Below the pieces are notes generated by a model. That model saw nothing but the letters and a program-made list of their open reading frames with translations, made no database searches and was not told where the DNA came from. The translations under genes were made by a program, and so were the position numbers. From assembly GCF_021890735.1 (NCBI RefSeq), contig NZ_JAKKUR010000002.1, positions 1 to 64,000 of the forward strand: 64,000 nucleotides of DNA. Direction: 5' to 3'. The stretch's first letter is position 1; the number at the start of each line of letters is the position of its first letter. This document shows, piece after piece, positions 1 to 13,284 of this stretch. The DNA comes from Thermanaeromonas sp. (GTDB lineage Bacteria > Bacillota > DSM-521 > Neomoorellales > Neomoorellaceae).

Positions 1-61
1 AAAATAGGGGATTCTTTGAGGAATGCGGTTGGTTTAAAAAACGCTTTTCCGCTACGGAGGC

Positions 62-114
62 AGGAAATAAAATGGGCCGCGGGAACTACCTTTTAGGTAG
101 GTTGTCCCGCGGCC
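62..114 (-). terminator. Rho-independent terminator of the atp operon
   Basis: A long, nearly perfect inverted repeat (arms 74-90 and 96-114) overlaps the last codons and stop of atpC. Read on the minus strand it is followed by a T-rich run (CATTTTATTT). It closes the ATP synthase operon. Positions 1-61 to its left hold no gene that I can recognise. Confidence 0.85.
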
Positions 115-524
115 TTAAGGCGTGCAACAGCCCGTTTTAAGGCAGCCTCTGCCCGGGCTATATCTACACCCGGCGGGCGCTCTTTGAGCCTCCGTTCGGC
201 CCTCTCTTTGGCCCGCCTGGCCCTTTCTACATCGATCTCCTCGGACTTTTCCGCGGTATCCGCAAGAAGGAGCACCTTCTGCCCGGTTATTTCTGCAAGC
301 CCTCCGCTGACGGCCAGGCGTTTCTCCTCGCCGTGGTAGCGGTAAAACACCACGCCGGGGGAAAGCTGGGTGACCAGAGGTGCATGGCCAGGCAGGACTC
401 CCAGGTAGCCTAGGGCTCCCGGTAACATTAGACTTTCTACCTCGGTAGATAAAACTACCCGTTCCGGTGTAACTACTTCAAGCTCTAAGGACCGGCCACC
501 GATCCCTTTCCCTTCCTCCGCCAA
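93..524 (-). CDS. atpC: ATP synthase F1 subunit epsilon
   Basis: Epsilon subunit of the F1 central stalk, which couples rotation to catalysis and can inhibit ATP hydrolysis. The N-terminal beta-sandwich (LELEVVTPERVV, then LPGHAPLVTQLSPGV) and the C-terminal helical arm rich in Arg, Lys and Glu are complete. I place the start at the TTG at 524 because AGAGGGGG lies 8 nt upstream. A GTG at 533 is in frame but sits directly against that SD sequence. The product is 143 residues, normal for the family. It is the last gene of the atp operon, and its 3' end forms part of the terminator hairpin. Confidence 0.95.
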   Translation of the reverse strand: MAEEGKGIGGRSLELEVVTPERVVLSTEVESLMLPGALGYLGVLPGHAPLVTQLSPGVVFYRYHGEEKRLAVSGGLAEITGQKVLLLADTAEKSEEIDVERARRAKERAERRLKERPPGVDIARAEAALKRAVARLKAAGQPT

Positions 525-554
525 GGGCCGCACCCCCTCTTGCCGTAAGTTGGC

Positions 555-2827
<2,273 letters not shown>

Positions 2828-2858
2828 GGCCTTTACACTCCTCTAAGGGGCCTAAGGC

Positions 2859-4367
<1,509 letters not shown>

Positions 4368-4491
4368 TGAGGCCTCACCTCTTTAGCTCGCGCTTTAGCG
4401 CTTAAAAGTAGTACACACTTGCTGTTTTAAATAGGCTAGCAAGTCTATAAGCCGGCTGGTTCTGGAGGGCTAAATATCCTTAGGCCACGTT

Positions 4492-5037
4492 CTAAGGCCT
4501 TAGCTCTACATGGCGCAGGCGTTCCCTAAAAAGCTCCAACTTTTTTCTTACGCTGGCATCCAGGATGCGGTCCCCTACCCGTACCACCATTCCCCCCATT
4601 ATGTCCTTATCTACGCATACTTTAAGGCGTACCTTGCCCCCCAAGAGGCGGCTCAGCTTCTCTTTGAGTTGCTCCTCAAGGTCATCCGGTAAGGGGAAGG
4701 CCACCGTTACCTCGGCCTCCACAATACCCTCGGCCCGGTCGACGAGAAGCCTAAAATGGGAGGCAATTTCGGGTAAGAGCCGTTCCCGGTGCTTTTCTAA
4801 AACCAGTCCCAAGAATTTCCTGGTATCATCCCCTATAGCGGGGAAAACCTCTTTAAGGAGCTCCCTTTTTTGTCTTGGTGGAACGAGCTGGTGGTAAAAA
4901 AGCCGCCTGAACTCCTCGTTTTCCTCCAAGGTCCCTACAACCCGGTCTAGATCCTCCTTTACCCGGGGCAGGACGCCCTTATCCTGGGCCAGGGAGTACA
5001 GTGCCTGGGCGTAACGCTTGGCTACCCTGGAGCTCAT
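4492..5037 (-). CDS. atpH: ATP synthase F1 subunit delta
   Basis: Delta subunit of the peripheral stator, joining subunit b to the top of F1. The N-terminal helical bundle (RVAKRYAQALYSLA) and the C-terminal stretch with KVCVDKDIMGGMVVRVGDRILDASV are typical. The length of 181 residues is usual. Its ATG overlaps the atpF stop codon by four bases (ATGA), indicating translational coupling to subunit b. Confidence 0.96.
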   Translation of the reverse strand: MSSRVAKRYAQALYSLAQDKGVLPRVKEDLDRVVGTLEENEEFRRLFYHQLVPPRQKRELLKEVFPAIGDDTRKFLGLVLEKHRERLLPEIASHFRLLVDRAEGIVEAEVTVAFPLPDDLEEQLKEKLSRLLGGKVRLKVCVDKDIMGGMVVRVGDRILDASVRKKLELFRERLRHVELRP

Positions 5038-5540
5038 TGCAATCTCTCCACCTCAGGTAAGGACTCTTTTAAAAGTCTCTCCTGATCTTCAGGTGTCAGA
5101 GACCTCTCCAAGATCTTTTGGGCCACCAGCACGGCCAACCCTGCCGCCTCATCGCGGATGGCGGCCAGGGCCTTAGCCTTTTCTCCGGCAATTTCTGCCC
5201 TTGCAGCTTCCAGAGTACGGCTGGCCTCCTCCCGGGCCTTAGTCAAGATCTCTTCCCGCATCTCCTCACCCAGCCTGGTCGCACGTTCAATTATAGCCTG
5301 TGCTTCCTGCCGTGCGCCAGCCAGCTTGTCTTCGTACTCTTTTAAAAGCTTTTCCGCCTTCTCCTTGGCTGCCTGGGCATCCTGCAAGGAGCCCTCTATT
5401 TTAGCCTCCCTTTCTGCTAGGATTCTACCTAAAGGCTTGTATAGCAAAAGGTAGAGGACCCCCATAACAATAAGAAGATCTAGCACCTGCCAGAGGAAAG
5501 TCCAGAAATTAAAATTTAAGGCCTGAAGAATGGCCTCCAA
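5034..5540 (-). CDS. atpF: ATP synthase Fo subunit b
   Basis: Stator subunit b. One N-terminal membrane helix (about residues 12-34, FWTFLWQVLDLLIVMGVLYLLL) is followed by a long charged coiled coil (about 45-150) that reaches to the delta subunit. The start is TTG behind AGGGGGGATCCC. It follows atpE after a 90-nt spacer that contains a strong stem-loop. It overlaps atpH by 4 nt. Confidence 0.95.
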   Translation of the reverse strand: MEAILQALNFNFWTFLWQVLDLLIVMGVLYLLLYKPLGRILAEREAKIEGSLQDAQAAKEKAEKLLKEYEDKLAGARQEAQAIIERATRLGEEMREEILTKAREEASRTLEAARAEIAGEKAKALAAIRDEAAGLAVLVAQKILERSLTPEDQERLLKESLPEVERLQ

Positions 5541-5577
5541 AGGGATCCCCCCTTGACTTACTTGACTTTACACACAG

Positions 5578-5620
5578 GGGGGGACAGGCAGGGCCCAAGG
5601 GTTATATATGCCTGTCCTCC
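5578..5620 (-). other. Intercistronic stem-loop between atpE and atpF
   Basis: GGACAGGCA at 5582-5590 pairs with TGCCTGTCC at 5609-5617, and flanking G/C bases can extend the stem. It lies directly downstream of the c-subunit gene and has no T-tract on the minus strand. It is therefore more likely an mRNA-stability or processing hairpin than a full terminator. The role is inferred. Confidence 0.55.
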
Positions 5621-5630
5621 CTTAAGACTC

Positions 5631-5885
<255 letters not shown>

Positions 5886-5897
5886 TTACGGCCTGCT

Positions 5898-6590
5898 TTA
5901 ATGGCCGTGGATGAAGTTAGCTATATATGTTACGGTCAGCAAGGTAAACACAAAGGCCTGGATGAAACCCATAATGACCCCTAAAAGCATGATAGGGGTG
6001 GGTACCAGAAAGGGAACTAGGATAGCCAGTATGGTAACTACCATTTCTTCACCGAACATATTACCGAAGAGACGCAAGGAGAGGGATACAGGCTTGACCA
6101 TCTCTTCTATAACATTTAACGGAAACAGGAACGGTATGGGAGAGAAGAAATGCTTTATATAACCTTTTAGCCCTTTCTTCTTTATGGCTATGAGCTGGAC
6201 CAATATTATGGTTGTAACTCCGAAGGCCGCCGTGGTGCTTAAGTCCATGGTAGGCGGCTTCATGCCGGGTATAAACCATGAGAGGTTTAAGCTTAGGATA
6301 AAAATAAAGAGGGTAGCCGCCAGGGGAAGGTACTTGCGCCCTTCTTTACCCATGGCCTCTTCCAAAAGCCCTGATATGAACTGTAGTATCATCTCCAGGA
6401 TGTGCTGGGATCCCCGGGGAATGAACTCTAGCCTCCTGGTGAGGATAAAAACACCTGCAAAAAGGAGTGCCATTATAATCCAGGTGTTAACCACGGTAGA
6501 AGACACGGGAATGGGCCCGAGGTAAAATACCACATGAGGCTTGATATGTTCCATGACTGCGGCTAGCTCATGAAGCTTTTCCGCCACCAT
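5898..6590 (-). CDS. atpB: ATP synthase Fo subunit a
   Basis: Membrane subunit a, which provides the two ion half-channels beside the c ring. Several hydrophobic helices are visible, with the essential Arg in SLSLRLFGNMFGEE (about residues 170-183). The C-terminus is hydrophobic and ends at NFIHGH. Length is 230 residues. It precedes atpE after 27 nt. The 185 bases upstream (6591-6775) are C-rich on the plus strand and contain no recognisable gene. Confidence 0.97.
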   Translation of the reverse strand: MVAEKLHELAAVMEHIKPHVVFYLGPIPVSSTVVNTWIIMALLFAGVFILTRRLEFIPRGSQHILEMILQFISGLLEEAMGKEGRKYLPLAATLFIFILSLNLSWFIPGMKPPTMDLSTTAAFGVTTIILVQLIAIKKKGLKGYIKHFFSPIPFLFPLNVIEEMVKPVSLSLRLFGNMFGEEMVVTILAILVPFLVPTPIMLLGVIMGFIQAFVFTLLTVTYIANFIHGH

Positions 6591-6775
6591 CCCTTTTTAT
6601 CCTTCCTCCCTCCAGCCCGTCCATCCCGACAGGCACACCCCTATTTTATCCCACATCTTTCCCTTTAGTAAACTCCTTCGCTTCATCCACCTTACTCTTT
6701 CATTACCTATGCTGGGGTTCACCGCAAACACGCCTTGCTTTACTGTGCAGGCTGCCCCTCCTTATCCCCCGGAGC

Positions 6776-7183
6776 TTAAGACTGGCTCCTTTTTAAGGAG
6801 GGAACGAGTAAGGCTACTGCTTCAGCGAAGTAAGCCAGCATGGGAAGGAGAAGAGCTGCTAAGGCTCCCAGAAGAAAGGCCGGCCCTCTTGCAGACGCCA
6901 GAACCAAAATAACGAGGCTCGCACCCATCCGTAAAAGGGCACGGGCAAGAAAGGCATTATAAGCCTTAACAGCAGAAGGGTAGCGCACACCCTCCACTGA
7001 CCGTTCCAGCCAGCGTTGGAATAGCAGGGATACCGGTAGCACCGCCAAGACCCCTGCGCTAAAGAAAAACTCTTTCAAGATCAATCCTCCCAAAATGAGA
7101 AGGCCTGCCCCTATTAACATCGCGAGCCTAATCTTCGGGCTCCCGGTCGCCGGGCTTGTCTCCCTTTCCATCTGCCAAAACAC
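6776..7183 (-). CDS. atpI: ATP synthase protein I (AtpI-like membrane protein)
   Basis: Small membrane protein of the AtpI family, thought to help assemble the c ring. About four hydrophobic helices are seen, separated by basic loops (FQRWLERSVEG, ARALLRMG). The start is uncertain. The GTG at 7183 has GGAG only 4 nt upstream and overlaps the preceding gene by 56 nt. ATG codons at 7171 and 7120 are alternatives, and the last would begin just after the upstream stop. Its position as first classical gene of the atp operon supports the call. Confidence 0.75.
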   Translation of the reverse strand: MFWQMERETSPATGSPKIRLAMLIGAGLLILGGLILKEFFFSAGVLAVLPVSLLFQRWLERSVEGVRYPSAVKAYNAFLARALLRMGASLVILVLASARGPAFLLGALAALLLPMLAYFAEAVALLVPSLKRSQS

Positions 7184-7397
7184 CGATCTCCTTTATAATA
7201 CTGTAAAACCCCACCGCAACCCCCACCAGCACTCCAGAAACCATTAGCCAGGGCCCCGTGCCCAACCGCCTGTCCAGCCACTGTCCGGCCCAAAGCCCCA
7301 AAAAGATACTCACCCCTAGAGTAACCGCCAGGGAAAAGGCCAGATTAGCATACTTAGCATAGCTCCAATAATCCCTAGCCCAGCGGGGCTTCTTCAA
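7128..7397 (-). CDS. AtpZ/AtpI-type two-helix ATP synthase accessory protein
   Basis: Small protein with two predicted membrane helices (about LAFSLAVTLGVSIFLGLWAG and WLMVSGVLVGVAVGFYSII) and charged ends. It resembles the AtpZ-like family often encoded ahead of atpI. The start is set at TTG 7397 because AAGGAGG lies about 10 nt upstream. The longer frame to 7427 would place the SD sequence inside the gene. It opens the atp operon after wecB and may take part in ion handling or assembly. The function is inferred from position and family resemblance. Confidence 0.75.
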   Translation of the reverse strand: MKKPRWARDYWSYAKYANLAFSLAVTLGVSIFLGLWAGQWLDRRLGTGPWLMVSGVLVGVAVGFYSIIKEIGVLADGKGDKPGDREPED

Positions 7398-7533
7398 AAA
7401 GACAGTACCTCCTTGGGTCCATATCAAGGTGGGGGCCCTGTTTTATAAAAGTTTTCGTTACACGAATAGTAGGTATTCGCTCTTTTCATCTAGAATCCTT
7501 TCAAAGTGCGGTAAAAATTTATGGTTTTTTCTT

Positions 7534-8718
7534 CTAGCCTTGTCCAACCGGTGCCGTTCCGGCCTCAGGACATGTAAACTCGGGCGGGGGAGCAAGACAA
7601 AAGCCGAAATAATATCGTAGAAACCCCCGGATACGCCTGGAGGCCAGGCCGTCGCCGTAAGGATTTACAGCCTGGGCCATCTTAAGGTAGCTTCTCTTAT
7701 CTTCTAACAACTCGCTGGCGGCCTCCACTATAGCCCCCTCAGACGTCCCTACTAAGCGCACGGTCCCGGCCTCCACCGCTTCCGGCCGCTCAGTAACTTC
7801 CCTCAATACCAGCACTGGTTTACCTAAGGCCGGAGCCTCCTCCTGTAGCCCCCCTGAATCGGTTAGCACCAGGTAAGAGCGAGCCATCAGATTTACGAAG
7901 GGCTCATAATCTAAAGGTTCTATTAAGTGAACCCCTGGCACACCTTTAAGTATCTCCTCCGCTATATCACGGATACGGGGGTTCTTGTGCACCGGAAAGA
8001 CAATCTCAACCTCCCGGTATTGTTCTTTTATCTTGCGCAGTGCAGAGAAAATCTCCCGCATAGGTTCCCCCCAGTTCTCCCTGCGGTGAGCGGTAACCAG
8101 GATTATCCGCTTATTAAAATCTAGAGTAGACAAGAGCGGATCTGTAAAGATATAGTCCTCCCGCACCGTAGCTTTTAAGGCATCGATAACTGTATTGCCT
8201 GTAACATAAATACGCTCTGCCGGTACACCTTCCCGTAAGAGGTTTTCCCGGGCCTTAAGGGTGGGCGCAAAATGAACATCGCTCAAAGCTGCGGTAAGAC
8301 GTCGATTCATCTCCTCCGGATAAGGGGCATATTTGTCTCCCGTGCGCAGTCCTGCCTCTACATGCCCCACAGGGATCTTCCGGTAAAAGGCTGCCAGAGC
8401 TGCGACGAAAGTGGTGGTAGTGTCTCCATGTACCAGGACCAGGTCCGGCTTTTCCCGGTCAAGCACCTCCACCAGGCCTTCTAAAGCCCTCACAGTTATC
8501 TCTTCCAGGCTCTGTCCCGGGCGCATAATATTTAAGTCATACTCGGGTTCAATGGAAAAAAGCCTTAAAACCTGGTCTAGCATCTCCCGGTGCTGGGCCG
8601 TCACCGCTACCAGGCAACAGAACTCCTCTTTAGATTTTTTTAGCTCTTGTACTACCGGGGCCATCTTTATAGCTTCCGGACGGGTTCCAAAAACGGCAAG
8701 CACTTTGACAGGTGGCAA
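7534..8718 (-). CDS. wecB: UDP-N-acetylglucosamine 2-epimerase (non-hydrolysing)
   Basis: Interconverts UDP-GlcNAc and UDP-ManNAc, supplying ManNAc for cell-surface glycopolymers. The N-terminus [17 protein letters not shown] and the GT-B-fold motifs [27 protein letters not shown] and [11 protein letters not shown] are all present. At 394 residues it is complete. The start is TTG with GGAGG 8 nt upstream. It precedes the ATP synthase genes by about 110 nt, a neighbourhood seen in related Clostridia as far as I recall. Confidence 0.95.
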   Translation of the reverse strand: MPPVKVLAVFGTRPEAIKMAPVVQELKKSKEEFCCLVAVTAQHREMLDQVLRLFSIEPEYDLNIMRPGQSLEEITVRALEGLVEVLDREKPDLVLVHGDTTTTFVAALAAFYRKIPVGHVEAGLRTGDKYAPYPEEMNRRLTAALSDVHFAPTLKARENLLREGVPAERIYVTGNTVIDALKATVREDYIFTDPLLSTLDFNKRIILVTAHRRENWGEPMREIFSALRKIKEQYREVEIVFPVHKNPRIRDIAEEILKGVPGVHLIEPLDYEPFVNLMARSYLVLTDSGGLQEEAPALGKPVLVLREVTERPEAVEAGTVRLVGTSEGAIVEAASELLEDKRSYLKMAQAVNPYGDGLASRRIRGFLRYYFGFCLAPPPEFTCPEAGTAPVGQG

Positions 8719-8738
8719 CGCTTCCGCCTCCAGCTCCC

Positions 8739-9047
8739 CTAATCTAAATATCCCTTACGCCGCAGCTTTTCTACATGCTCCTGTAAAGCCTGTTGGAGAT
8801 CTACCCCGTACTGTTCTTCAAGGACGAACATCAAAGATACTGCCGTCTGGGCCACATCCAGAAGCTCCCGGGCAATGACCCGCATTACTTCTCTTTCTTC
8901 CACCTCGACCCTCTCGCCGCTTAATCCCCGCAGCTTACCTATAGCCTGGGCCAGCTCCCCGGCCTCCTCCATTAGCTTAAGGGCCGTGGATTCCATGGTG
9001 GGTGTAAGGTTGTTAAGCTTGGGCAAGGTTATGATTTTTTGTTGCAC
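8739..9047 (-). CDS. MazG-like nucleotide pyrophosphohydrolase
   Basis: Small all-alpha NTP pyrophosphatase of the MazG superfamily, which cleaves NTPs or dNTPs to monophosphate and pyrophosphate. The metal-binding pattern is visible as [14 protein letters not shown] followed by [11 protein letters not shown]. The start is placed at GTG 9047, eight nt after GGAGG; an earlier GTG at 9056 overlaps the SD sequence. The product is 102 residues. It overlaps the dCMP deaminase gene by 35 nt, which fits a joint role in controlling deoxynucleotide pools. Substrate cannot be read from sequence. Confidence 0.8.
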   Translation of the reverse strand: MQQKIITLPKLNNLTPTMESTALKLMEEAGELAQAIGKLRGLSGERVEVEEREVMRVIARELLDVAQTAVSLMFVLEEQYGVDLQQALQEHVEKLRRKGYLD

Positions 9048-9534
9048 CTGGGGCACCTCCGGCGCTCTCCTCTTCCTCCTTCTCTACTTCCGCAAACCAA
9101 TCCCTTAGGGATACGGATATCTGAGTTAGCCCGATACCTTTAAGCTGTAAAAGCTCTAAGGCGTAAGGATGTATCCTATATTCATGGGCGTAATATATAT
9201 GCCTTATCCCCGCCTGAATGATGAGCTTTACACAATTTAAGCAGGGAAAGTGGGTCACGTAAAGGCTTGCTCCTTCGGTAGCTACGCCGAAGCGGGCACA
9301 TTGGGTTAGGGCGTTGGCTTCGGCATGTACGGTGCGGATGCAGTGGCCGTCCTCCATCTTGCATCCCGCCTCGGAGCAATGGACCTCGCCTGATACCGAC
9401 CCGTTATAGCCCGTGGCTATGATCCTTTTTTCTCTAGTTATAACGCACCCTACTTTAAGCCGCAAGCAAGTAGAACGGGAGGCCAGCAGCTTGGCTTGGG
9501 CCATAAAATACTCATCCCAGGGAAGCCTTCTCAA
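9013..9534 (-). CDS. comEB: dCMP deaminase
   Basis: Zinc-dependent deaminase that turns dCMP into dUMP for thymidylate synthesis. The zinc and proton-shuttle motif HAEANAL (about residues 69-75) and the second motif PCLNCVK (about 97-103) are intact. An additional Cys/His cluster (HCSEAGCKMEDGHC) matches the extra zinc loop seen in this family. The TTG start has GGAGGAAAA upstream. Length (173 residues) is slightly longer than usual, with a Glu-rich C-terminal tail overlapping the next gene. Confidence 0.92.
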   Translation of the reverse strand: MRRLPWDEYFMAQAKLLASRSTCLRLKVGCVITREKRIIATGYNGSVSGEVHCSEAGCKMEDGHCIRTVHAEANALTQCARFGVATEGASLYVTHFPCLNCVKLIIQAGIRHIYYAHEYRIHPYALELLQLKGIGLTQISVSLRDWFAEVEKEEEESAGGAPGATKNHNLAQA

Positions 9535-9593
9535 AGATTTTCCTCCTCCGACGCTTACCTCAAGACAAGTCTACCATTTTCGCCTTGCGATGA

Positions 9594-9630
9594 CAATAAA
9601 AACGCCCGGCAAAGCTTTTTGCCGGGCACT
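9594..9630 (-). terminator. Terminator downstream of glyA
   Basis: GCCCGGCAAA and its complement TTTGCCGGGC (9604-9626) form a strong hairpin. On the minus strand it is followed by GTTTTTATT. It lies between the glyA stop and the dCMP deaminase start, so it separates the rpmE-to-glyA run from the comEB/mazG pair. Confidence 0.9.
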
Positions 9631-9642
9631 TACAAAACCGTC

Positions 9643-10887
<1,245 letters not shown>

Positions 10888-10908
10888 AGTGACTTAAAGC
10901 CCCCTTTT

Positions 10909-11964
10909 CTAACGGTACACCGCCCGTTCCCCTCCGATCAGTGCCGGCCGGGTCCGGGCCAAGGTTAGATGAGCGCAACCTATAGTTTTAACCTCCAGGC
11001 GCACAGGTACGGCCACGGGCTTAAGGTGCATACCGATCAAAGTATCCCCTATATCTATCCCTGCATGGGCCTTTATACTGGATACGACTACCGGGCGGTG
11101 CAGGGCACGATATGCGGCAGTGGCTAACGCGCCGCCCGCTTTAAGAGCCGGAACGACAGTAACCTGCTCCAGCCCATAGATCTCTGCGGCCTGCGCCTCC
11201 ACCACCAAGGCCCGGTTTAAATGCTCGCAACACTGTACAGCCAGGTACACCTGGTACTCCCGGGTGGCTTCAAGCAAACCCTGGAGCACCTGCTCTCCTA
11301 TCTCCAAAGAAGAAGCCGTACCAATCCTTTGGCCGGCTATCTCGCTGGTGCTACAACCGGCCACCAAAATATCCCCGGGTTTAAGCCCAGCTACCTTAAG
11401 CAGCTCCCGGGCCACGTAGGCCACCTGTGCGGCCAAGTCCCCTTCCCTTACCTCCTGCGGTAACCCTCCGCCCGGGCTGCACCCGCAGAAGACCTCCTCT
11501 CCGTCCAGACGGCTACTGTACTGCCTTTCTATCTCGGCTATTTTAGCTATTCTGCGGGCATGCCGGCCTCCCGAAAATTGGGTTTTGAGCCAGACAGACA
11601 CAATCTCCCGGGCCAGGGCCGGTCCTACCACACGGCCTCCTAGGGCCAAAACATTGGCGTCGTTATGTTCCCTCGAGGTACGGGCCGAATACGTATCGTG
11701 GCAGAGAGCCGCCCGGATACCGGGGACCTTGTTGGCGGCCATAGCCACACCGATCCCCGTACCGCAGCAGAGAATACCCCTGTCAAACTCGCCCCTGGCT
11801 ACAGCCTCCGCTACTGCCCTGGCCTGGTCCGGGTAGTCCACAGCCTCCGGGGAGTAAGTGCCGAAATCGTGGTAGCTTAAACCCTCCTCCTCGAGTAATT
11901 TTTTTATTTCCTCTTTTAAATAAAACCCTGCGTGATCGCTGGCCAAAGCTATTCGCAATCTCAC
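10909..11964 (-). CDS. Fusion of ribose-5-phosphate isomerase B and a YwlG/UPF0340 domain
   Basis: Residues 1 to about 150 form a complete RpiB, which interconverts ribose 5-phosphate and ribulose 5-phosphate. Visible are ASDHAG, the active-site Cys in ILCCGTGIG (66-67), and SREHNDANVL with His100. After a hinge containing Cys160 and Cys162, residues about 172-351 match the YwlG/DUF436 family (PGDILVAGCSTSEIAGQ, QCCEHLNRALVVE, HAGIDIGDTLIGMHL). That family has no known reaction. In B. subtilis these are separate neighbours, ywlF and ywlG. Here one uninterrupted frame joins them, between ywlE and glyA. The start is GTG after GGGGGA. Confidence 0.9.
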   Translation of the reverse strand: MRLRIALASDHAGFYLKEEIKKLLEEEGLSYHDFGTYSPEAVDYPDQARAVAEAVARGEFDRGILCCGTGIGVAMAANKVPGIRAALCHDTYSARTSREHNDANVLALGGRVVGPALAREIVSVWLKTQFSGGRHARRIAKIAEIERQYSSRLDGEEVFCGCSPGGGLPQEVREGDLAAQVAYVARELLKVAGLKPGDILVAGCSTSEIAGQRIGTASSLEIGEQVLQGLLEATREYQVYLAVQCCEHLNRALVVEAQAAEIYGLEQVTVVPALKAGGALATAAYRALHRPVVVSSIKAHAGIDIGDTLIGMHLKPVAVPVRLEVKTIGCAHLTLARTRPALIGGERAVYR

Positions 11965-12034
11965 TTTAAATCCCCCGGCATTTATTAAGTATTATTTAAT
12001 ATTCGACTAAACTCTTAAGTTTCCTGCTGCCTTA

Positions 12035-12526
12035 TTATTCTTTTCCATCTTCTGTTTTTGGAATTTGGCCTTCCTGCCCTGCCTTAAACTTCTTCAGAGC
12101 CTGTTCGATAAGCTCCTTAAGCTCCGCTGCACAGGCCCTGTAAATCTCCAAGGGTTTCCCTATGGGGTCCGCGATATCCCCTTTAGAGCCGCTCACATAT
12201 TCCTTGAGGCTAAAAATTTTGCCCCCAGCCTGGGGGAAGCGAGACAAAACAACATCTTTGTGCCTTTCTTCCATGGTGAGAATAAGATCGGCCTCATCTA
12301 TCATGGGAGCTTCCAGACTACGGGCTTTATGCTCTTTGAGATCAACTCCTAGCTCTTCCGCAACTTGGATAGCTTCCCAAGTAGCGGGTGCTCCGGGCCA
12401 GGCTGCCACACCCGCGGAAGCAATCTCTACTTCAAGGCCCATCTCCCGGGCCAGCTTTTTGGCCAGTCCTTCGGCCATGCTGCTGCGGCAGGTATTACCG
12501 GTACATATAAAAAGGATGACGGGCAT
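12035..12526 (-). CDS. ywlE: Low-molecular-weight phosphatase, probable protein-arginine phosphatase
   Basis: Member of the low-molecular-weight tyrosine phosphatase fold. The P-loop is CTGNTCRS with nucleophile Cys8; Thr12 is the residue that in B. subtilis YwlE selects phospho-arginine over phospho-tyrosine. The segments SLKEYVSGSKGDIADPIG and the acid Asp also match YwlE. The start is ATG 12526, with GGAGGAGAAATAAG just upstream; a frame to 12544 adds six residues. It lies between mntP and rpiB-ywlG, as in B. subtilis. The phospho-arginine kinase McsB is not in this window. Confidence 0.88.
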   Translation of the reverse strand: MPVILFICTGNTCRSSMAEGLAKKLAREMGLEVEIASAGVAAWPGAPATWEAIQVAEELGVDLKEHKARSLEAPMIDEADLILTMEERHKDVVLSRFPQAGGKIFSLKEYVSGSKGDIADPIGKPLEIYRACAAELKELIEQALKKFKAGQEGQIPKTEDGKE

Positions 12527-12546
12527 CTTATTTCTCCTCCCCATCC

Positions 12547-12571
12547 CTTTAACCTACCAACATTTCTAACC
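12547..12571. repeat. Second copy of the mntP 3' end (direct repeat)
   Basis: This 25-bp stretch matches 12689-12713 at 22 of 25 positions, in the same orientation. The other copy covers the last codons and stop of mntP. The roughly 117 bp between them are GC-rich and hold no gene. It suggests a local duplication or an insertion flanked by direct repeats. Confidence 0.6.
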
Positions 12572-12690
12572 GCCTTCTTTCGCGGGCCGCGCCCCGCAAC
12601 GGGCCGCCCTCTCGGCCAAAGGTTCGCCACCGGGACCTATTAAGTAAGGCTTGGCTACAGCCCGTTCCTTTACAGCGGCATTAGGTTTCT

Positions 12691-13245
12691 TTAACCTACC
12701 AGCATCTTTAACCCGATAACGACCAGCACCAGACCTCCCGCCACCTTCGCCTTGTCACCTAAATAGCGCCCCGCTCGGCGGCCCAAAATCAACCCCAGAC
12801 CCGTCATGACCGCCGCCATAAATCCCATGATTATTACGGCAAGGGGCAGGCTCACCTGTAGCGTACCGAGGCCGAAACCGACGGCTAAAGAATCAATACT
12901 TACACTGCCCGCCAGAAGGCAGATAGCCCCTAGGTCCCGCGTAACCCCCCAAAAGCCCGAAAAAACCCGGGCTAAAGGCCCGCTAAGGGAGGCGGAAGGC
13001 TCTTCCGAAAAAGCCTCCTTCAGCAAAAGAAGGCCCAGTGCGGTAAGAACGCAGGCACCTATTACGGAGGCCAGCCTCCCCAGGATCCGCCCGACCATAA
13101 GGCCCAGGTAAAAACCGATCAAAGGCATAACCACATGTAATAACCCAACCAAGCCGGATAAAAACAGAGCGGGCCGCCCTTTAAGTCCTGCCATCCCTAA
13201 GCCTGCGGCCAGGGAAAAGGCATCCGTACCTAAGGCCATGGCCAC
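12691..13245 (-). CDS. mntP: Putative manganese efflux pump MntP
   Basis: Polytopic membrane protein of the MntP/DUF204 family, which exports Mn2+. Six hydrophobic segments are seen with the conserved acidic motifs ALGTDAFSLAAG near the N-terminus and VSIDSLAVGFGLG in the middle. The start is uncertain. The first ordinary start codon in frame (GTG 13245) has no SD sequence and trims the N-terminus. The frame stays open to 13272, where AGGGGGGATAGAGG precedes an ATA codon. The encoded ESVAAVFLVAMALG would restore the usual N-terminus. It lies between ywlC and ywlE, as in B. subtilis (ywlD). Confidence 0.85.
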   Translation of the reverse strand: MAMALGTDAFSLAAGLGMAGLKGRPALFLSGLVGLLHVVMPLIGFYLGLMVGRILGRLASVIGACVLTALGLLLLKEAFSEEPSASLSGPLARVFSGFWGVTRDLGAICLLAGSVSIDSLAVGFGLGTLQVSLPLAVIIMGFMAAVMTGLGLILGRRAGRYLGDKAKVAGGLVLVVIGLKMLVG

Positions 13246-13284
13246 CAGAAAAACCGCAGCAACACTCTCTATCCTCTATCCCCC

